Below are positions 44,865 through 57,329 of a stretch of 64,000 nucleotides of DNA, piece after piece. The stretch is from Malus domestica (Eukaryota > Streptophyta > Magnoliopsida > Rosales > Rosaceae). The stretch is from positions 23,837,501-23,901,500 of the forward strand of contig NC_091665.1 of assembly GCF_042453785.1 (NCBI RefSeq), in the 5' to 3' direction. The notes below the pieces were generated by a model, which was not told where the DNA came from, did no database searches, and saw nothing but the letters and a program-made list of their open reading frames with translations. Positions within the stretch are counted from its first letter, which is position 1; each line of letters starts with the position of its first letter. Made by a program: the position numbers and the translations under genes.

Positions 44865-46679
44865 CTATTCCTCACCACTTAACCAATCTGTGGTGCTAGG
44901 ATCATCTTGTCTTGTTGTGCTAGGACCATCTTGTCTTGATCTCGCTTCTCTTGCACGCCTCCTTTGCACCACATCTGCTTTCTCCGACTGCCAAAAATAT
45001 TTAGAATTTGGAGACATCCCTTCTAAACGCGTGTTCATAATGTCACGATCTCGTTGTGCAATTATTTTTTCTCTAAGCAACTCCCTTTCTTGCCTAAGTA
45101 GCTCTCTTTCCCTCTGTTCAGCTTCAAATGCTTGTTGAATAGCTGCAGCTTTTACCTCTTCTCTAGCCTTGTCAGCCTCATATTTCGCCAATTCCCGCGC
45201 CAACGTCAATTCACCTTGACGGCAAGTTCTTGCATGTACTTTCCATAATCATTCTTGGAAGCACTCCCTTTCCTCTTTGAAGCCTTCTTACCTAGAGGCC
45301 TAATTGGATAACGGGTCGACCCCGACGCTTGTTCAGGAATGGGCGTTTCAGGCACTTCTTCTCCATCTTCTTCATCAACATGGGAGCCATGATCGGGTGT
45401 AGAGTGTGGAGGGGTGCTGTGTACAAAGGTGCTGTGTAGAGGGATGCTGTTCATGCATACTTCTGGACCAACATGTATAACTTTGAATTTAGGACAATCT
45501 TTAACAATATTCCAACATTCCCACCGGGTGAATGATTTGTTTCTTGATTTGATTTTGGCACCATACCATGCTTGTGCTTGAAGTTGCTACAAATGAATAA
45601 TAATGAAATTATTAGGTAACAAATAAATAATACAAACAAATGAATAATAATGAAATTATTAGGTAACAAATAAATAATACAAACAAATAATAATAATGAA
45701 ATTATTAGGTAACAAATAAATAATACAAACAAATAATAATAATGAAATTATTAGGTCACAAATAAATAATACAAACAAATAATAAAAATGAAATTATTAG
45801 GTCACAAATAAATTACAAACAAATGAATAATAATGAAATTATTAGGTAACAAATAAATAATACAAACAAATAATAATAATGAAATTAGGTTACAAATAAA
45901 TAATACAAACAAATAATAAAAATGAAATTATTAGGTCACAAATAAATAATACAAACAAATGAATAATAATGAAATTATTAGGTAACAAATAAATAATACA
46001 AACAAATAATAATAATGAAATTATTAGGTTACAAATAAATAATACAAACAAATAATAATAATGAAATTATTAGGTCACAAATAAATAATACAAACAAATA
46101 ATAAAAATGAAATTATTAGGTCACAAATAAATAATACAAACAAATGAATAATAATGAAATTATTAGGTAACAAATAAATAATACAAACAAATAATAATAA
46201 TGAAATTATTAGGTTACAAATAAATAATACAAACAAATAATAATAATGAAATTATTAGGTCACAAATAAATAATACAAACAAATAATAAAAATGAAACAA
46301 AAAAATTAGGTAACAAATAAATGAAACAAAAAAATAATTATAATCAAATTAGGTAACAAAATAATAATACAAACAAATAATTATAATATATTCTTACCTC
46401 ATCCGCATAATTTGCCCCACTTCGAACATTATTACTAGCTTGTGTCAAGGCATCTCTCCACGTAGTAAAGGAATGGCTAAGTATTTTCCAACGACTGGAT
46501 ATCGATTCTTTGGTTCTTTTCCCACCCATTTGCTCAAGAAATTTACCATGAATTAAACTCCACATTTCTCGCAATTGCATCTCATTACCCGTAAGGGAAT
46601 TATGAGTAACTTCAACCCAGCTAGTGCACAACGCAACATCTTCAAGAAGCGACCAATTCGAACCTGCATCAGTAGTCAT
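44865..46679 (-). pseudogene. Harbinger-associated Myb/SANT-like protein (ORF1), two exons, frameshifted
   Basis: Exon 1 (46679-46398) encodes MTTDAGSNWSLLEDVALCTS, then WSLIHGKFLEQMGGKR and ISSRWKILSHSFTTWRDAL: a trihelix/Myb-like DNA-binding domain with the conserved Trp pattern. The donor gtaaga follows ANYADE, and the acceptor tttgtag at 45,587 joins exon 2 (QLQAQAWYGAKIKSRNKSF, then a linker with KKASKRKGSASKN). A one-base shift near 45,207 moves into the frame ELTLARELAKYEADKAREE, a coiled-coil NAM-associated C-terminal domain ending at 44,865. In PIF/Harbinger elements this protein helps nuclear import and DNA binding of the transposase. Confidence 0.88.
45590..46380. repeat. Intronic minisatellite of ~46-bp units (about 15 copies)
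   Basis: The motif 'gaaattattaggt' followed by an acaaataaataatacaaac-like run recurs about every 45-48 bp from 45,604 to about 46,310. It fills almost the entire intron of the Myb-like pseudogene. Units alternate between 'gtaac' and 'gtcac' or 'gttac' variants, suggesting higher-order duplication. Confidence 0.9.
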
Positions 46680-47435
46680 TTTGTGGAAAAAAATTGGATT
46701 GAAACTTTGAGAGAAAGATAGGAATTTGATTGAAAGTAGTTGAGAAAATATGAAATTGTGGTGTAAGGTAGATGGAGAAGAAGTGGTATTTATAGAAAAG
46801 TGAAAACAATTTTTTACAAAAATTTTTCAGATTTTTTACAATTTTTTTCGGATTTTTTACTTTTTTTTTTAATTTTTATTCAAATAATTAATCTCTGCCG
46901 TTGGATTTAAAAAAATTTGAATTCCAACACACCAGATTGTGCCACGTGTCACAACGGTAACTTTTCTAAATTTTAAAACTATTTTTTTTATTTTATAAAG
47001 CATATTAATATCAACCGTTGATCTCAGATCGAACGGTTGATATAAAATCAACTTTTTTTTTTATTACCGTTGCAAATCGGACGGCTCTTATGAAATAGCC
47101 GTTGGGATCGAACGGACCGTGGGAAGCCACGTGGCTTCCCAACGGTCACTGACGCCGCCCACTTGCGCTTGTTAACCTGTCGGGCGACGCGCCCCCACTC
47201 GCGAGTGAAGGGCACGCGCCTGACACAAAAAAAATAAATAAAAGGGCCGGACCCAGCCCTTGCATCACGCTGACGTCACTGGGCTCGGGCCACAGGCCTG
47301 TCAATTTTCCACTGGCCTTGAGCTCGGGCTCCCACCCTCACTCGGGCCCTTCAACGCTGGACTTGGATCGACCGGCCCTCGGGCTCCCACATGGGGCTGT
47401 CCCCCTTGCAACTCCAATGGCTGGACTTGCTCTAA

Positions 47436-47740
47436 GAGGATGGGGTAGGCTTAGCCTTAGTAACAATGTAGTTTAAATTTACATTTATCGAGAATCGAAC
47501 CTAATACCTCTCATAACAAGAATAGGCCGTAATACAACTTGCTTTGGTTAAACACCATCAACTCGTCAGAAAAACACTGAAACAATAAAAAAAAAATTAA
47601 AAAAAACAAAACAAAAAGAATAAGAACGAAGAACCCATCTTCCCTCCATTCTCTCTTGCCGTTCTCTCTCCATCTTAATTCCATAGATTGGGAATAAATC
47701 AAGAATTCAAATCTTCAAAATTTCAAGATCCGTATTTGAA
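47436..47740. other. Intergenic; possible SINE remnant on the minus strand
   Basis: The reverse complement at about 47,490-47,520 reads 'gaggtattaggttcgattct', a pol III B-box-like sequence. No A box or flanking duplication was found, so the call is weak. The ORFs here (47511-47702, 47741-47962) have no recognisable motif. Confidence 0.35.
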
Positions 47741-47980
47741 ATGAAACACATATCCACAAGGGATAGAGATGATAGAAGGGGGGTTCGACGAGTTATAGTC
47801 AGGTCGGGGTTCGACGGATTCCAGTCGGGGAGGGTTATCGTGGTCGTAGGTCGGAGTGTGAGAGAGCTGGTGGTCGAGGGATATCAGCAATCAAATCGTT
47901 CATTTGTTTTTCATCCGGTAAAAGATTTTAAAATGAAAATTTTAACCTACTCAATATTATGATCCGGTAGTATTTTATTT

Positions 47981-48092
47981 GAGGTTTGAATTTAGCAGAT
48001 GACGAATTCGATATCAAATTAGACTTGCTCATTATGTGGTTTAATGAAACACTCTTCCCTTAATGTAAAAAAATATCAATGTACTAACAAAA
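47981..48092 (+). mobile_element. SINE-like fragment, second copy
   Basis: It shares 'gatgacgaattcgata' and the 'aaattaga..tgctcatt' and 'cttaatgtaaaaa' segments with the copy at 35,667-35,793. It ends with a duplicated 'aaaaatatcaatg' block. No clear target duplication. Confidence 0.65.
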
Positions 48093-48138
48093 ATATCAAT
48101 GAGTGATTGTATTAATTTTACACTTAAACAATAATTGA

Positions 48139-48622
48139 GATGAAATTGGAGCAATGGTCCATCAACTTTAACTCAATTGGAGCAATAATTCATCAACTAA
48201 AAATTCATGACCAATGGTCCCTTAACTTCTCAAAACGTGCAACTATGGTTATTTTCGTCAACTTTTTTCAGAACTTTCGTCGTGTTGGGAGAACCATTCC
48301 TACAATTAGGTTAAAGTTGAGGGATTATCGCTCTAATTGGGTTAAAATTCAAGAACCATTGCTCCAATTTGGTTAAAATCGAGGGATCATTTCTCCAAAA
48401 TTTCTACAATTTTTTTTCATTTAGTTTCCCATATTTTTCCCTTGATTCTAATCTCAAGCGTGTGGCACATAATTTATTTTGACTGAAGTTTTAATAGAGT
48501 TGACAAAAATGACTATAGCTACATGTTTTGATGAGTTAAGAGATCAATGATGATGGATTTTTGGTTGGAAGACCATTGTTCCAATTGAGTTTAAAATTGA
48601 TGAACCATTACTACAATTTTCT
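48139..48622. mobile_element. Long-TIR MITE (MULE-like)
   Basis: Arms of about 130 bp are inverted copies: the left begins gagatgaaattggagcaatg and the right, reverse-complemented, begins gagaaaattgtagtaatgg. Both continue through 'caactttaactcaattgg' and 'caaaacatgt..actat' equivalents. No clean 9-bp duplication was found. It ends about 215 bp before the RPN10 start codon. Confidence 0.72.
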
Positions 48623-48837
48623 CATAATACCGGTATGAATAAAATAATAAATAGAGAAATAGGGAGTGGGTTTATAATATTGAAAAAGTTAACTGGAAAA
48701 TGGCGCAAAATACAATATACAGATACAGTTGGGTATTTTCAGAATTACACATTTTACACAAACACAGCGTAGAGTGGGAGACCCTCTTTCGAAGTTTTGG
48801 GTTGTGAAGCCCAAGAAGTTCTACAATCTCTGTAACC

Positions 48838-51800
48838 ATGGTTCTCGAGGTTAGCCCTCTTCTTCCTCTTCTTCCGAAATTTCAATTTTTTAGGGTTTCG
48901 CAGACAAATTTCTGATGATTATGCTTAAATTTGACGAATACTCAGGCGACTATGATCTGCGTCGACAATTCCGAATGGATGCGAAACGGCGATTACTCTC
49001 CCTCCCGATTGCAGGCTCAAGCTGACGCCATTAATCTCATCTGTGGTGCCAAAACCCAGGTTTTATTTCTATTTTTAATCGAGTTTTTCTCTTTACCAAC
49101 TTGTAAACCCACTTCAATTTTTCAACATTGGTGTTTGTAAACTGGGCAGGCTAATCCGGAGAATACAGTTGGGGTATTGACAATGGCGGGCAAAGGGGTT
49201 CGGGTTTTGGCTACTCCAACCTCTGATCTTGGCAGGATTTTGGCTTGCATGCATGGTATAGTTTCTTAATTCATAACTAATTTGCTAGTTTGGTTCGGTT
49301 TAAATTCGAAAACTTTATATGTTTAGCTTACTTGTAGAGTTAAATAGCTGATGAATCTTTATCAACGAAGCAGTTGGAATGGTTTTGTTGAATATGAATG
49401 ATCATACTCTAAGAGGGACATTATAATCCAGAGCTGTAACTTGAGTTTTGGAGTGAAACTCGAAAGAGCTTTAGTACTAGATATTATCGTGTATGAAAGT
49501 GAGACTGGATCTTACTATACACAGAATAAGTAATAAGAGATGGTGAGGCCGTTTTAAGTGTGATTTGTGTTCTTTTGCCTGCTGGATTTTGTTTAAGTTT
49601 TAGTTTGTTGGGTACTTTATAATCTCTTCATTGTGGAAATCGTTCCATCGTGATGCCCGTCAAATTACCCCTTTTTTATTTTGGTTAATTTCTTTGCCGT
49701 TCTCTAATTCCTTCTGTACAGGTCTGGAGATGGGAGGTGAGATGAACATAGCAGCTGCAATCCAGGTAGCACAGCTGGCTCTTAAGCATCGTCAAAACAA
49801 AAATCAACAACAGCGGATTATTGTTTTTGCTGGAAGGTATATAGTGCTAACTTCTAACTTTTCCCTTTCCGTTTTGCCCTTTTGTGTTGTTGACATCAAA
49901 CTCTTATACCGTGTTCAGTCCTGTTAAATTTGAAAAGAAGTTGTTGGAATCGATAGGGAAGAAATTGAAAAAGAACAGTGTTGCTCTTGACATTGTTGAT
50001 TTTGGTGAAGAGGATGATGGGAAGCCAGAGAAGCTGGAGGCCCTTCTGTCTGCTGTTAATAATAATGAAAGCAGTCATATAGTACACGTCCCTCCTGGTC
50101 CAAATGCTCTCTCGGATGTTCTTATAAGGTGTGTTTATTATTTTTTCTCTTGTCTGTTTGTATATCATCTCGTAATGCCAATTATAAAATTATTTGTTGA
50201 TGGAACATTGTAATATAGGTTTAGATTCATGCTATTGTTTATAAGAGCAATGCATGTTATACAAAGAAAGAATGGAGAAGTGAGAAGAGTAGGTATTTTG
50301 TTGAAAGGAGAATTTGTGCAAGAACATGTATATAAGCTCAAAGTATTACTTATTGAATTACGTCTTAGAAAATCAATAGGCCTAAATTTCTACTTTTGTA
50401 TCTTCACACATGTTTTATGTGTCACTTGGCTGGAATTGTTGTTGGATAACCTAGTGAACACGTCACAGCACAGCATATAATTATATTATGTCTCCCGTGA
50501 TATGAAGTTTTCTTATTTAATGGCAGTACACCTGTATTTACTGGTGACGGAGAAGGAGGAAGTGGTTTTGCAGTGGCGGCGGCAGCAGCAACTGCTGCTG
50601 CTAATGGTGGCTCTGGGTATGACTTTGGAGTTGATCCCAACATTGATCCTGAGCTGGCTCTCGCCCTTAGAGTTTCTATGGAAGAGGAAAGGGCTAGGCA
50701 AGAAGCTGCTGCCAAAAGAGCTTCTGAAGAAGCTGGTGGGAAAGGAGGGGAACCGTCATCCAAATCAGAAGATGCAACCATGACAGATCAAGCTAATGTT
50801 TCTTCTCCCAATGAGGATAAGAAACATACTGATAATATGGTTGGTTTCAGTTCCTCTTTTGATTTTTTTTGTGTATGCATTCTTACATGATCTTGTATAG
50901 TTCTTAAAGTCTATATTGTTGTTTTTTCTGTCGTCATTTATTATCCTTCAAAGAACTGTTGTAATTTGAATTGTCCTTGGCTCATGATATGTGTGATAGG
51001 TTGATGAGAATGACTTGCTGAAGGAGGCTCTTGCAATGTCAATGAACGTCTCTGGAACTGGTCATTCAGCAGGTGATACTGAGATGTCCGAAGCAACTAG
51101 TGCGGATCAGGAGTTGGCATTAGGTGTGTTCTTTTGTTTCTTACATTTTATATTGTTAGTTTTGTGTGGAAACTTGAGCTTCTTTTACTTGTTTGCTTGT
51201 GGAGATCTATTTATAAGATACCTCTGTTCTGTTCCATGCACACTCGTTTAACACGAGATATATCCTCTTACAAACTTCAATTTGTACAAGTATTCTTGTA
51301 TGATTCTTGGATCACATTCATTTTAATAGATTCTAGTCTATCTCTATAATCATTTGACTTTAAAGAAGTAAGCATTACCTTCAGAAGAGTAAGGCATTCC
51401 TTAGTGGTCTACTTGCTTTATGTAATCCACTGTCAGCTGTTGTTACTAGTGGTATGGTTTTCTTAATTCCAAATCTATGAATTATGGATTCACGCCAATT
51501 CATACCCGTAGCTGCCCTGAGAACGTGAATCATTTACTAGTTGGGTGTCAAAATGTGAAACACCTATCATGTGACCTTTTTTGGTTCTTCCTTTTACCTT
51601 TTGTCTACTTAATTAATGTGGCCTTTAATTTGAAAATCTTAACTTTGACAAAGAGATACTTGTTTCGGCTTGCTTATTATATCTTTGCTGCATGCAGCTC
51701 TTCAAATGTCGATGCAGGAAAGTGCAGGAGAGCCATCCTCCCAGACCGATGCGAGCAAGGTGTTGGAGGATCAGTCTTTTATATCATCTATCCTTGAATC

Positions 51801-52210
51801 TGTACGTGTAATAGAACCCAACTCTTTTACTATATATAGAGCTATTTTTTCTGTTGCTTTTTTTTTTTCTGATATGTTATTTTTCTTACAGCTTCCAGGA
51901 GTTGACCCCAACGATCCTTCAGTGAAAGATCTTCTTGCATCTCTGAAGAATCAGTCTGAGGTGTGTTCACAAACCTTCTACATAACTTCTTGCATGAATG
52001 GTTATGATCCTGAATTTTCTGTCACAAAATTCATCTTTTGATTTGGTGTTAATATCTGTTGTTCCTGTAAGTTTCTAGAATGTAAGTTTTTTGTTTCTTC
52101 CAAAACGAAAAGTTTCTAGAATTTACTTTCAACTACTAAATGGTTTCTCTTCTATGTAATTGCTGTCCCAGCAGAAGGACAAAGAAGAACCATCGAACAA
52201 GGACAAATGA
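48838..52210 (+). CDS. RPN10: 26S proteasome ubiquitin receptor RPN10 (PSMD4), 10 exons
   Basis: Exons are 48838-48849, 48946-49059, 49150-49255, 49722-49836, 49919-50128, 50527-50839, 51000-51123, 51698-51801, 51892-51960 and 52175-52210, all GT-AG and phase-consistent, giving 400 residues. The first coding exon is only 12 bp (MVLE). The VWA domain (about 1-190) begins [16 protein letters not shown], which docks RPN10 in the 19S regulatory particle. Three ubiquitin-interacting motifs follow: about 226-240 ([15 protein letters not shown]), 294-306 ([12 protein letters not shown]) and 326-340 ([15 protein letters not shown]). The receptor binds ubiquitin chains on substrates and recycles them to the proteasome. 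Length and domain order match plant RPN10. The last acceptor is a NAGNAG site (cagcag) that could add one Gln. Confidence 0.95.
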
Positions 52211-53446
52211 AGATTGTGACTAGAACGACTTCTGTATCTTGAAAGTAAGCATTCAGATTCTGAGGGAGGCTTCTTTAAATTGTGGGAGGATGATACAAGA
52301 ACAGATGTAGATTAGGGTTTTAGTGACTATACTTTAATCAAATTATTCTGCATTTATATTCATGTTGAGCAGAACTTAAGCAATGGGATGAACTCTTCCG
52401 AACTTCTTGCCATCATTTACAGTTGTTTTATTGGACAAAAAAGAAGGATAAGAACAGAGAGATTTCCAGATCCCATATGTTTACTGTGTTTTAATAGTCT
52501 GCAATACGCTGGTAGTGGTTTCGGTCCTGTTTTTCGATAAAATTTGCTCTATCATACAACAGCTCATGGAAACTTAACGTTTTCTTATTGGCTGCTAATA
52601 GAATGACTACTTGTTAGATTTAGATGCCCTTTTGTTAAGATCCACCAATCCAAAAGCTTTGAATCTCATCCGTGTGGATATGATTTTTGGGTTCTTACGG
52701 TCTATGCAATCGCTCTCAGAGGCCTTCCAAGAAATTTCATACGCATTGAGGCCAGCATTTGGTAGCAGCGGTAAATTCTTGTCTAGCTTCTCAAATGAAA
52801 TGTCTGACATTTTTGTGTAGCCTTGTACTATTTATTTGCTGTTCAGCTAGTTTTGCTCGAAAATTGCACGGGAAATATGGATAATAGAACAGGTTACAAA
52901 CTTTTATCCAAATACAGAAATAACGGGATATTATGCATTATGATAAACTGTATAGAAACTACGGTTTAGTGTGTCTATATTAGTGTCTGGATGGTTCTGC
53001 TTTTTATTAAATGTTTGTAATCGGTTCTATTTGTGCATATTTTCCGAATCAAATTTTCCTAGTTTTCTTTTTTGAGAGAGGTCATCTATAATTGCTTGAA
53101 AACTGCAAGTCTTGTTATGTAGGCCATTATGCCTTCTCATAAATGTGAACCACCAAGTACCTCCACAAGAAAGAAGCTAAAATGTGTTGGGTGGCATCAA
53201 ATCCAGGTCATATTGTTCATGTCCAAACCATACCTTGACCATTGATTTTGAGGCCTATAAACTCAGATTTGAACAAATAAATGAACCGCACCCACAAGTT
53301 GTGGATTTGATCGAGCTTTCTAGGGTTTAGGGTAAAAGAGAAGTATGTTTCCTTCGAACTTGTAATCTGTATCAACTTTGTAAGGAGAAGTACCACCGAA
53401 CTACCATCTCTTCCAACATTGGAAAGAGAAGTATCGCCGGATAAAC
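52211..53446. other. 3' flank of RPN10 and intergenic DNA
   Basis: The first ~300 bp are probably the RPN10 3'UTR. ORFs at 52,607-52,820 exist on both strands but match nothing I know. A block containing 'agaagtaccaccga' is repeated in diverged form near 53,385, 53,425 and 53,855. Confidence 0.45.
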
Positions 53447-53449
53447 TAA

Positions 53450-53827
53450 GGGCTGGTTTGGTATTGTTGTGCTTTGAAAAAAAAAAAAATGTTGTGAGAA
53501 TAAGCGGCTGTATTGTGAGAATAAGCGACTGTGAAAAAAATCAGCAGAGTGTTTGGTAAACTTTTTTGTAAAAGTGCTTTTGAAAAAAAAAGCAGTCTGA
53601 TAGTGGGTCTTTTCATTAAAGGAGCACTGTAGCTCCGTGTGCTTTGAAAAAAAGCCAGTTTTCCAAAGCTACAAATAGCAGCTTCAGCTTTTTCCTTTGA
53701 TTTCAGCTTATTCTCACAGCAGCTTCCAAAATAAGCCTTTTATTTTCAGTTTACCAAACACCTAAAACCTTCACAGCTTTTTTTCATGGGTGCTTTTTTT
53801 TTAATCACCTTACTCCCAAACCACCCA
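53450..53827. mobile_element. MITE with TAA target duplication
   Basis: Ends ggggctggtttgg-like (gggctggtttggtattg) and, reverse-complemented, tgggtggtttgggagtaagg are imperfect inverted repeats. taa flanks both sides (53447-53449 and 53828-53830). The interior is rich in poly(A)/poly(T) runs and 'agcttattctcac' palindromic segments. No ORF. The superfamily is uncertain. Confidence 0.65.
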
Positions 53828-53830
53828 TAA

Positions 53831-55602
53831 GACCTATTTCAACATTGTAAAGAGAAGTACCAGTAGATTGTAAGTCGGTTTGTAACGTGAACTGCTATTA
53901 AGTACTTCCATTAGAAAGAAGCCATAGATTTGTCGGGTGGTCTCCCTCAGTTGAAAGGGCATGTTTTCCCATACACACATCCATGCATGTAGTCATCAGT
54001 TGTAAGCAAAATTTCATGGATTCTAGTGCTTGTATTTTCTACCTTCCCCCCACCCCCCTCCCGCTCCCCCCGCCGCAATCAGATGGGTCATGTTTATCAC
54101 CAATATTTGGTGACCATTATTTTATGGGATGAATGTTGGCTTGCTGCTTCTATCTTCTACCACTTTTCACAGACAAATCTGTGGAACAACTCAAAACCCT
54201 AAAATAATTATGAATATAAAAACAAGAAGAATTACACAAAACAAGTTGGCAAGTTTTGTATTTTCTTACTAATCAGAATCTGCAATTGTTCCTCCGTAGT
54301 ACATACTATTTAGTGGTATGAAAAATCAATAGTTTCGATCTTGTATATAGGGATGTAATGAGTCTTGCAACGATTAGAACTTACATAAAACTTGTACCAC
54401 TAAGCAAGACGTAGCATTTTAACCAGACCCCATATTCTATGCTTTCTTTCTTTTTATCTGTAGTCACCCCGCCCCCCTGTTTTTCTGCACAAGGGTGATG
54501 AGTTGAATTCTTTCTTCAGTTTTCTCCTTCGCTTGCACGCAAAGATTCATTGAAGCACACAACGATATGAATAGTGTGATGGGAGATTGGGATGTGGGTG
54601 TGCGATCCAAGATGGGACCAGCATACCATCTGTATTCGTTCAAGTTTAGGGAAACTTGCACAGATTGACCAACTTCACTATGGTATTCCGTATCGATCGA
54701 TTCATCTGCTATGTAGCTCTTTGACTTGAGTTTTAACTTGCAAAGAGTTTGAAGTTCAAGTGATTAAGAGTATTTATCTATGCATCTAAAGTTTTATATT
54801 GAATATCCACCCCATATATTCTCATCAAAAGGTTGTCAAATAACGGTTTAAATAGCAATATGAAAACCTTCAATGGTGACCCTCTTGGTGTGTATGTACA
54901 TAAAGGTTACAAAACACCACCCTTGAATGTATTACAACAGGAAAATGAAAATTTTCTGACGCCAGTCTTGACCATCAGGTTACCACTTAGTATTATGGCC
55001 ATACAGAAAATTCGCTCCTTGGCAATTACCTATTAATTAGCAACTATGAATGAACATGGATACGTGCTGGTCAATAACAAGAAGAACAAACAACTTGGAT
55101 AACTAGGTCAAGTATGATTGAGGATAAGAATACACATGTCTTCAAATAGACATTAAAACTTGAAGAAAAATGGAAAGACGTTAAGCCCCATACAATTTAG
55201 TAACCTTACCATGTACTAAAATTCGAAAGAGACCGTTTACTTAAACTATATTTTGTAAGTCACATAATGTAATGATTGATGGTTAGATTTTTTTTTTTAT
55301 TTTTTTAAATATAATCTAAAAACATGATTTCTCTAGCATTTCTTTTTTCTGTCTCGTTTCAATTTTATCGAATGACATCTTATGAATGGCACAAATCGAT
55401 GCTCTACTAAACTCAGCTGGAAGGGGCGACAAGACCCCGAGTGTCACCAACGCTACGACAATGTAAATCTACTGACTAAGAGGGGCAACATGGTCATTAA
55501 AAAAAAAGAAAATGGAAAGTACTCAGTACAGCACAGATCTAAGCATGGACAAAGTTGTAATATCACCCAACATTAAAGGGCATTTCAGCAATCCTATCTT
55601 TT
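53831..55602. other. Intergenic DNA upstream of the ADF gene
   Basis: No gene recognised. There is a C-rich run at 54,042-54,074. Short ORFs lack motifs. Confidence 0.45.
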
Positions 55603-55608
55603 TATAAA
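55603..55608 (+). promoter_or_regulatory. Probable TATA box of the ADF gene
   Basis: TATAAA in ctttttataaagagg lies 112 bp before the start codon, placing the likely transcription start near 55,635. Confidence 0.65.
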
Positions 55609-55714
55609 GAGGATGGCAAGGCAACACTCTGAGGACTCAGCCTTCAGAATCTCAGCACAGCAGAGAGCACAAGCAAAAGGAAAAGCAAAAATCCCCTTTC
55701 AAATTTCGGCAACC

Positions 55715-56911
55715 ATGGCAATGGCTTTCAAGATGGTATATTTGTCAATTCCTTTCTTTCAATCCAATCGATTCGTGCGTTTGCGAGTAATTTTTATGTT
55801 TATGTTTACTTGAATTGATTCGCGCGCTTGCGAGTAATATTTATTTTATTTTTTCATTCGTTTGAGGAGAAAAGGCTACAACTGGGATGTGGGTGACTGA
55901 TGAATGCAAGAACTCGTTCATGGAGATGAAATGGAAGAAGGTTCACAGATACATTGTTTTCAAGATCGATGAGGAATCGAGGCTGGTGACCGTTGATAAA
56001 GTTGGTGGGCCAGGGGAAAACTATGATGATCTGGCAGCCTCCTTGCCCAAAGATGATTGCAGATATGCAGTCTTTGATTTTGATTTTGTCACTGTTGATA
56101 ACTGCAGGAAGAGCAAACTCTTCTTCATTGCTTGGTCAGTCATTAATCACTTCTTTCTCGTTTCTTTAATTTTCCATTTTTTATTAAGAATTAAGATTAA
56201 GATGTTGCTAATTAATCATGCTAATCATCGGAATTTTGTATTAATTGTGGGGACATGTTTGGTTAGTAGGAATATTTGTGACTAGTTTGGAATACCCAAT
56301 TTTGGTGCACCAGCATTCATCATGGTCAATTGGTACATGGTTTTCTTTTTCAGTGGGTTTTCCACACCTAATTTTGGATCTATAAAATATCCTCTGCTTA
56401 CTTGTCACATTAGAAAAAATAGCGACATTTAATCTTTAGAGAAAGTCTGAGTTCAAATCTCACGAATGACAATTGTTAATAAAAAATAAAAATAAAACTA
56501 TACCATGTTTTTTGAAGGGTGGTGATTGTCATGCTCGTTTTCTCGTATGCACTTCTCCCTTTGTTTATGCGTATTGATTGTCATTTGATTCATTCAATCC
56601 AAGACGAAAAAGACAAGGGAAGAGTCCATGCGACAAACAAGAGTGCGGGATTCACTTCTCGTTTAATCGCTTCCCTATTTTATATTTACATAAGCCACAT
56701 TTTGTTTAACAAGTAATAGGCGAATCTGGAGGTGATGTGAACTTTTGGGATTTTTTACAGGTCACCAAGTGAATCAAGGATTAGAGCCAAAATTCTATAT
56801 GCAACCTCCAAAGCTGGGCTGAGGAGAGTTTTAGATGGCATCAGCTATGAACTTCAGGCGACCGATCCGACCGAGATGGGGATGGATGTGATCAAGGACA
56901 GGGCTAAATAA
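55715..56911 (+). CDS. ADF5: Actin-depolymerizing factor (ADF/cofilin), ADF5/9 type, 3 exons
   Basis: Exons are 55715-55735, 55875-56134 and 56761-56911, joined in phase to 143 residues. The start MAMAFKM in exon 1 with ATTGMWVTDECKNSF in exon 2 matches the extended N-terminus I remember for ADF5/ADF9-type proteins; most plant ADFs have only the ATG in exon 1. The ADF-H domain covers about 12-143 with WKKVHRYIVFKIDEE, CRYAVFDFDFVT and the actin-binding helix SRIRAKILYATSKAGLRRVL (99-118). ADF proteins bind actin and sever or depolymerise filaments; the ADF5/9 group has been reported to bundle actin, so the sequence alone does not settle activity. The two introns are 139 and 626 bp. Confidence 0.94.
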
Positions 56912-56984
56912 TTGTGATTAGAGCAACTTAATCATGTTCTGGAATCCTACTTTAAATTAATAACTCCAGCCACATGGGTTTTTT

Positions 56985-57329
56985 TAGACCTGTTAAACAG
57001 GTCGTGTTTGTTGTTTTCGTGTCACACATGTTATTTTAATGGATCGTGTCATGTCAAATCTGTTATCTTAACGGGTTCTTAACAGGTGATCCTATAACAA
57101 TCCGACTCATTAACAGGTCGTATCATTTCGTGTCAAGTTAATAGGTCATGTAAGAAATTGTCATGTCTAGGGCAAACAGGTTGTGTTCGTATCGTGTTTG
57201 TGTCATAGTTGTTGATAATGGGTGATCTAGTAATGATCCAACTCGTTAACAGATTGACCCAAAATCTGTTATTTTCATGTCGTTTCGTGTTGAATTAACG
57301 GGTCGTGCAAGAAATTGCGAGGTCTAGTT
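56985..57329. repeat. Tandem-duplicated repeat in the ADF 3' region
   Basis: Two diverged units of about 160-190 bp each end in 'aagaaattg..a.gtctag' and contain 'aacaggtcgtgtttgt', 'gttaacaggtcgtatcattt' variants. The block starts within about 80 bp of the ADF stop codon, so it probably lies in or near the 3'UTR. I do not recognise coding content; similar 'gggtcgtgt' blocks are common dispersed repeats in plants (from memory). Confidence 0.65.

Larger units (their letters stand above)
42242..47432. mobile_element. PIF/Harbinger DNA transposon, full length, decayed
   Basis: The element is flanked by the 3-bp duplication taa (42239-42241 and 47433-47435). Its ends are inverted: gagcaactccacccatgg at the left and, reverse-complemented, gagcaagtccagccattgg at the right. 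Inside are both genes typical of the superfamily in opposite orientation: a DDE transposase (43065-44475, plus) and a Myb/SANT-like DNA-binding protein (46679-44865, minus). Both are broken, so this copy is not autonomous. Total length 5,191 bp. Confidence 0.93.

Noticed and set aside
45590..46380. Regularly spaced repeats suggestive of a CRISPR array
   Set aside because: Units are contiguous tandem repeats without unique spacers, in a plant intron. This is a minisatellite.
52607..52820. Overlapping 67-69 codon ORFs downstream of RPN10
   Set aside because: Open on both strands with no recognisable motif; could be an old exon remnant but the sequence alone gives no support.
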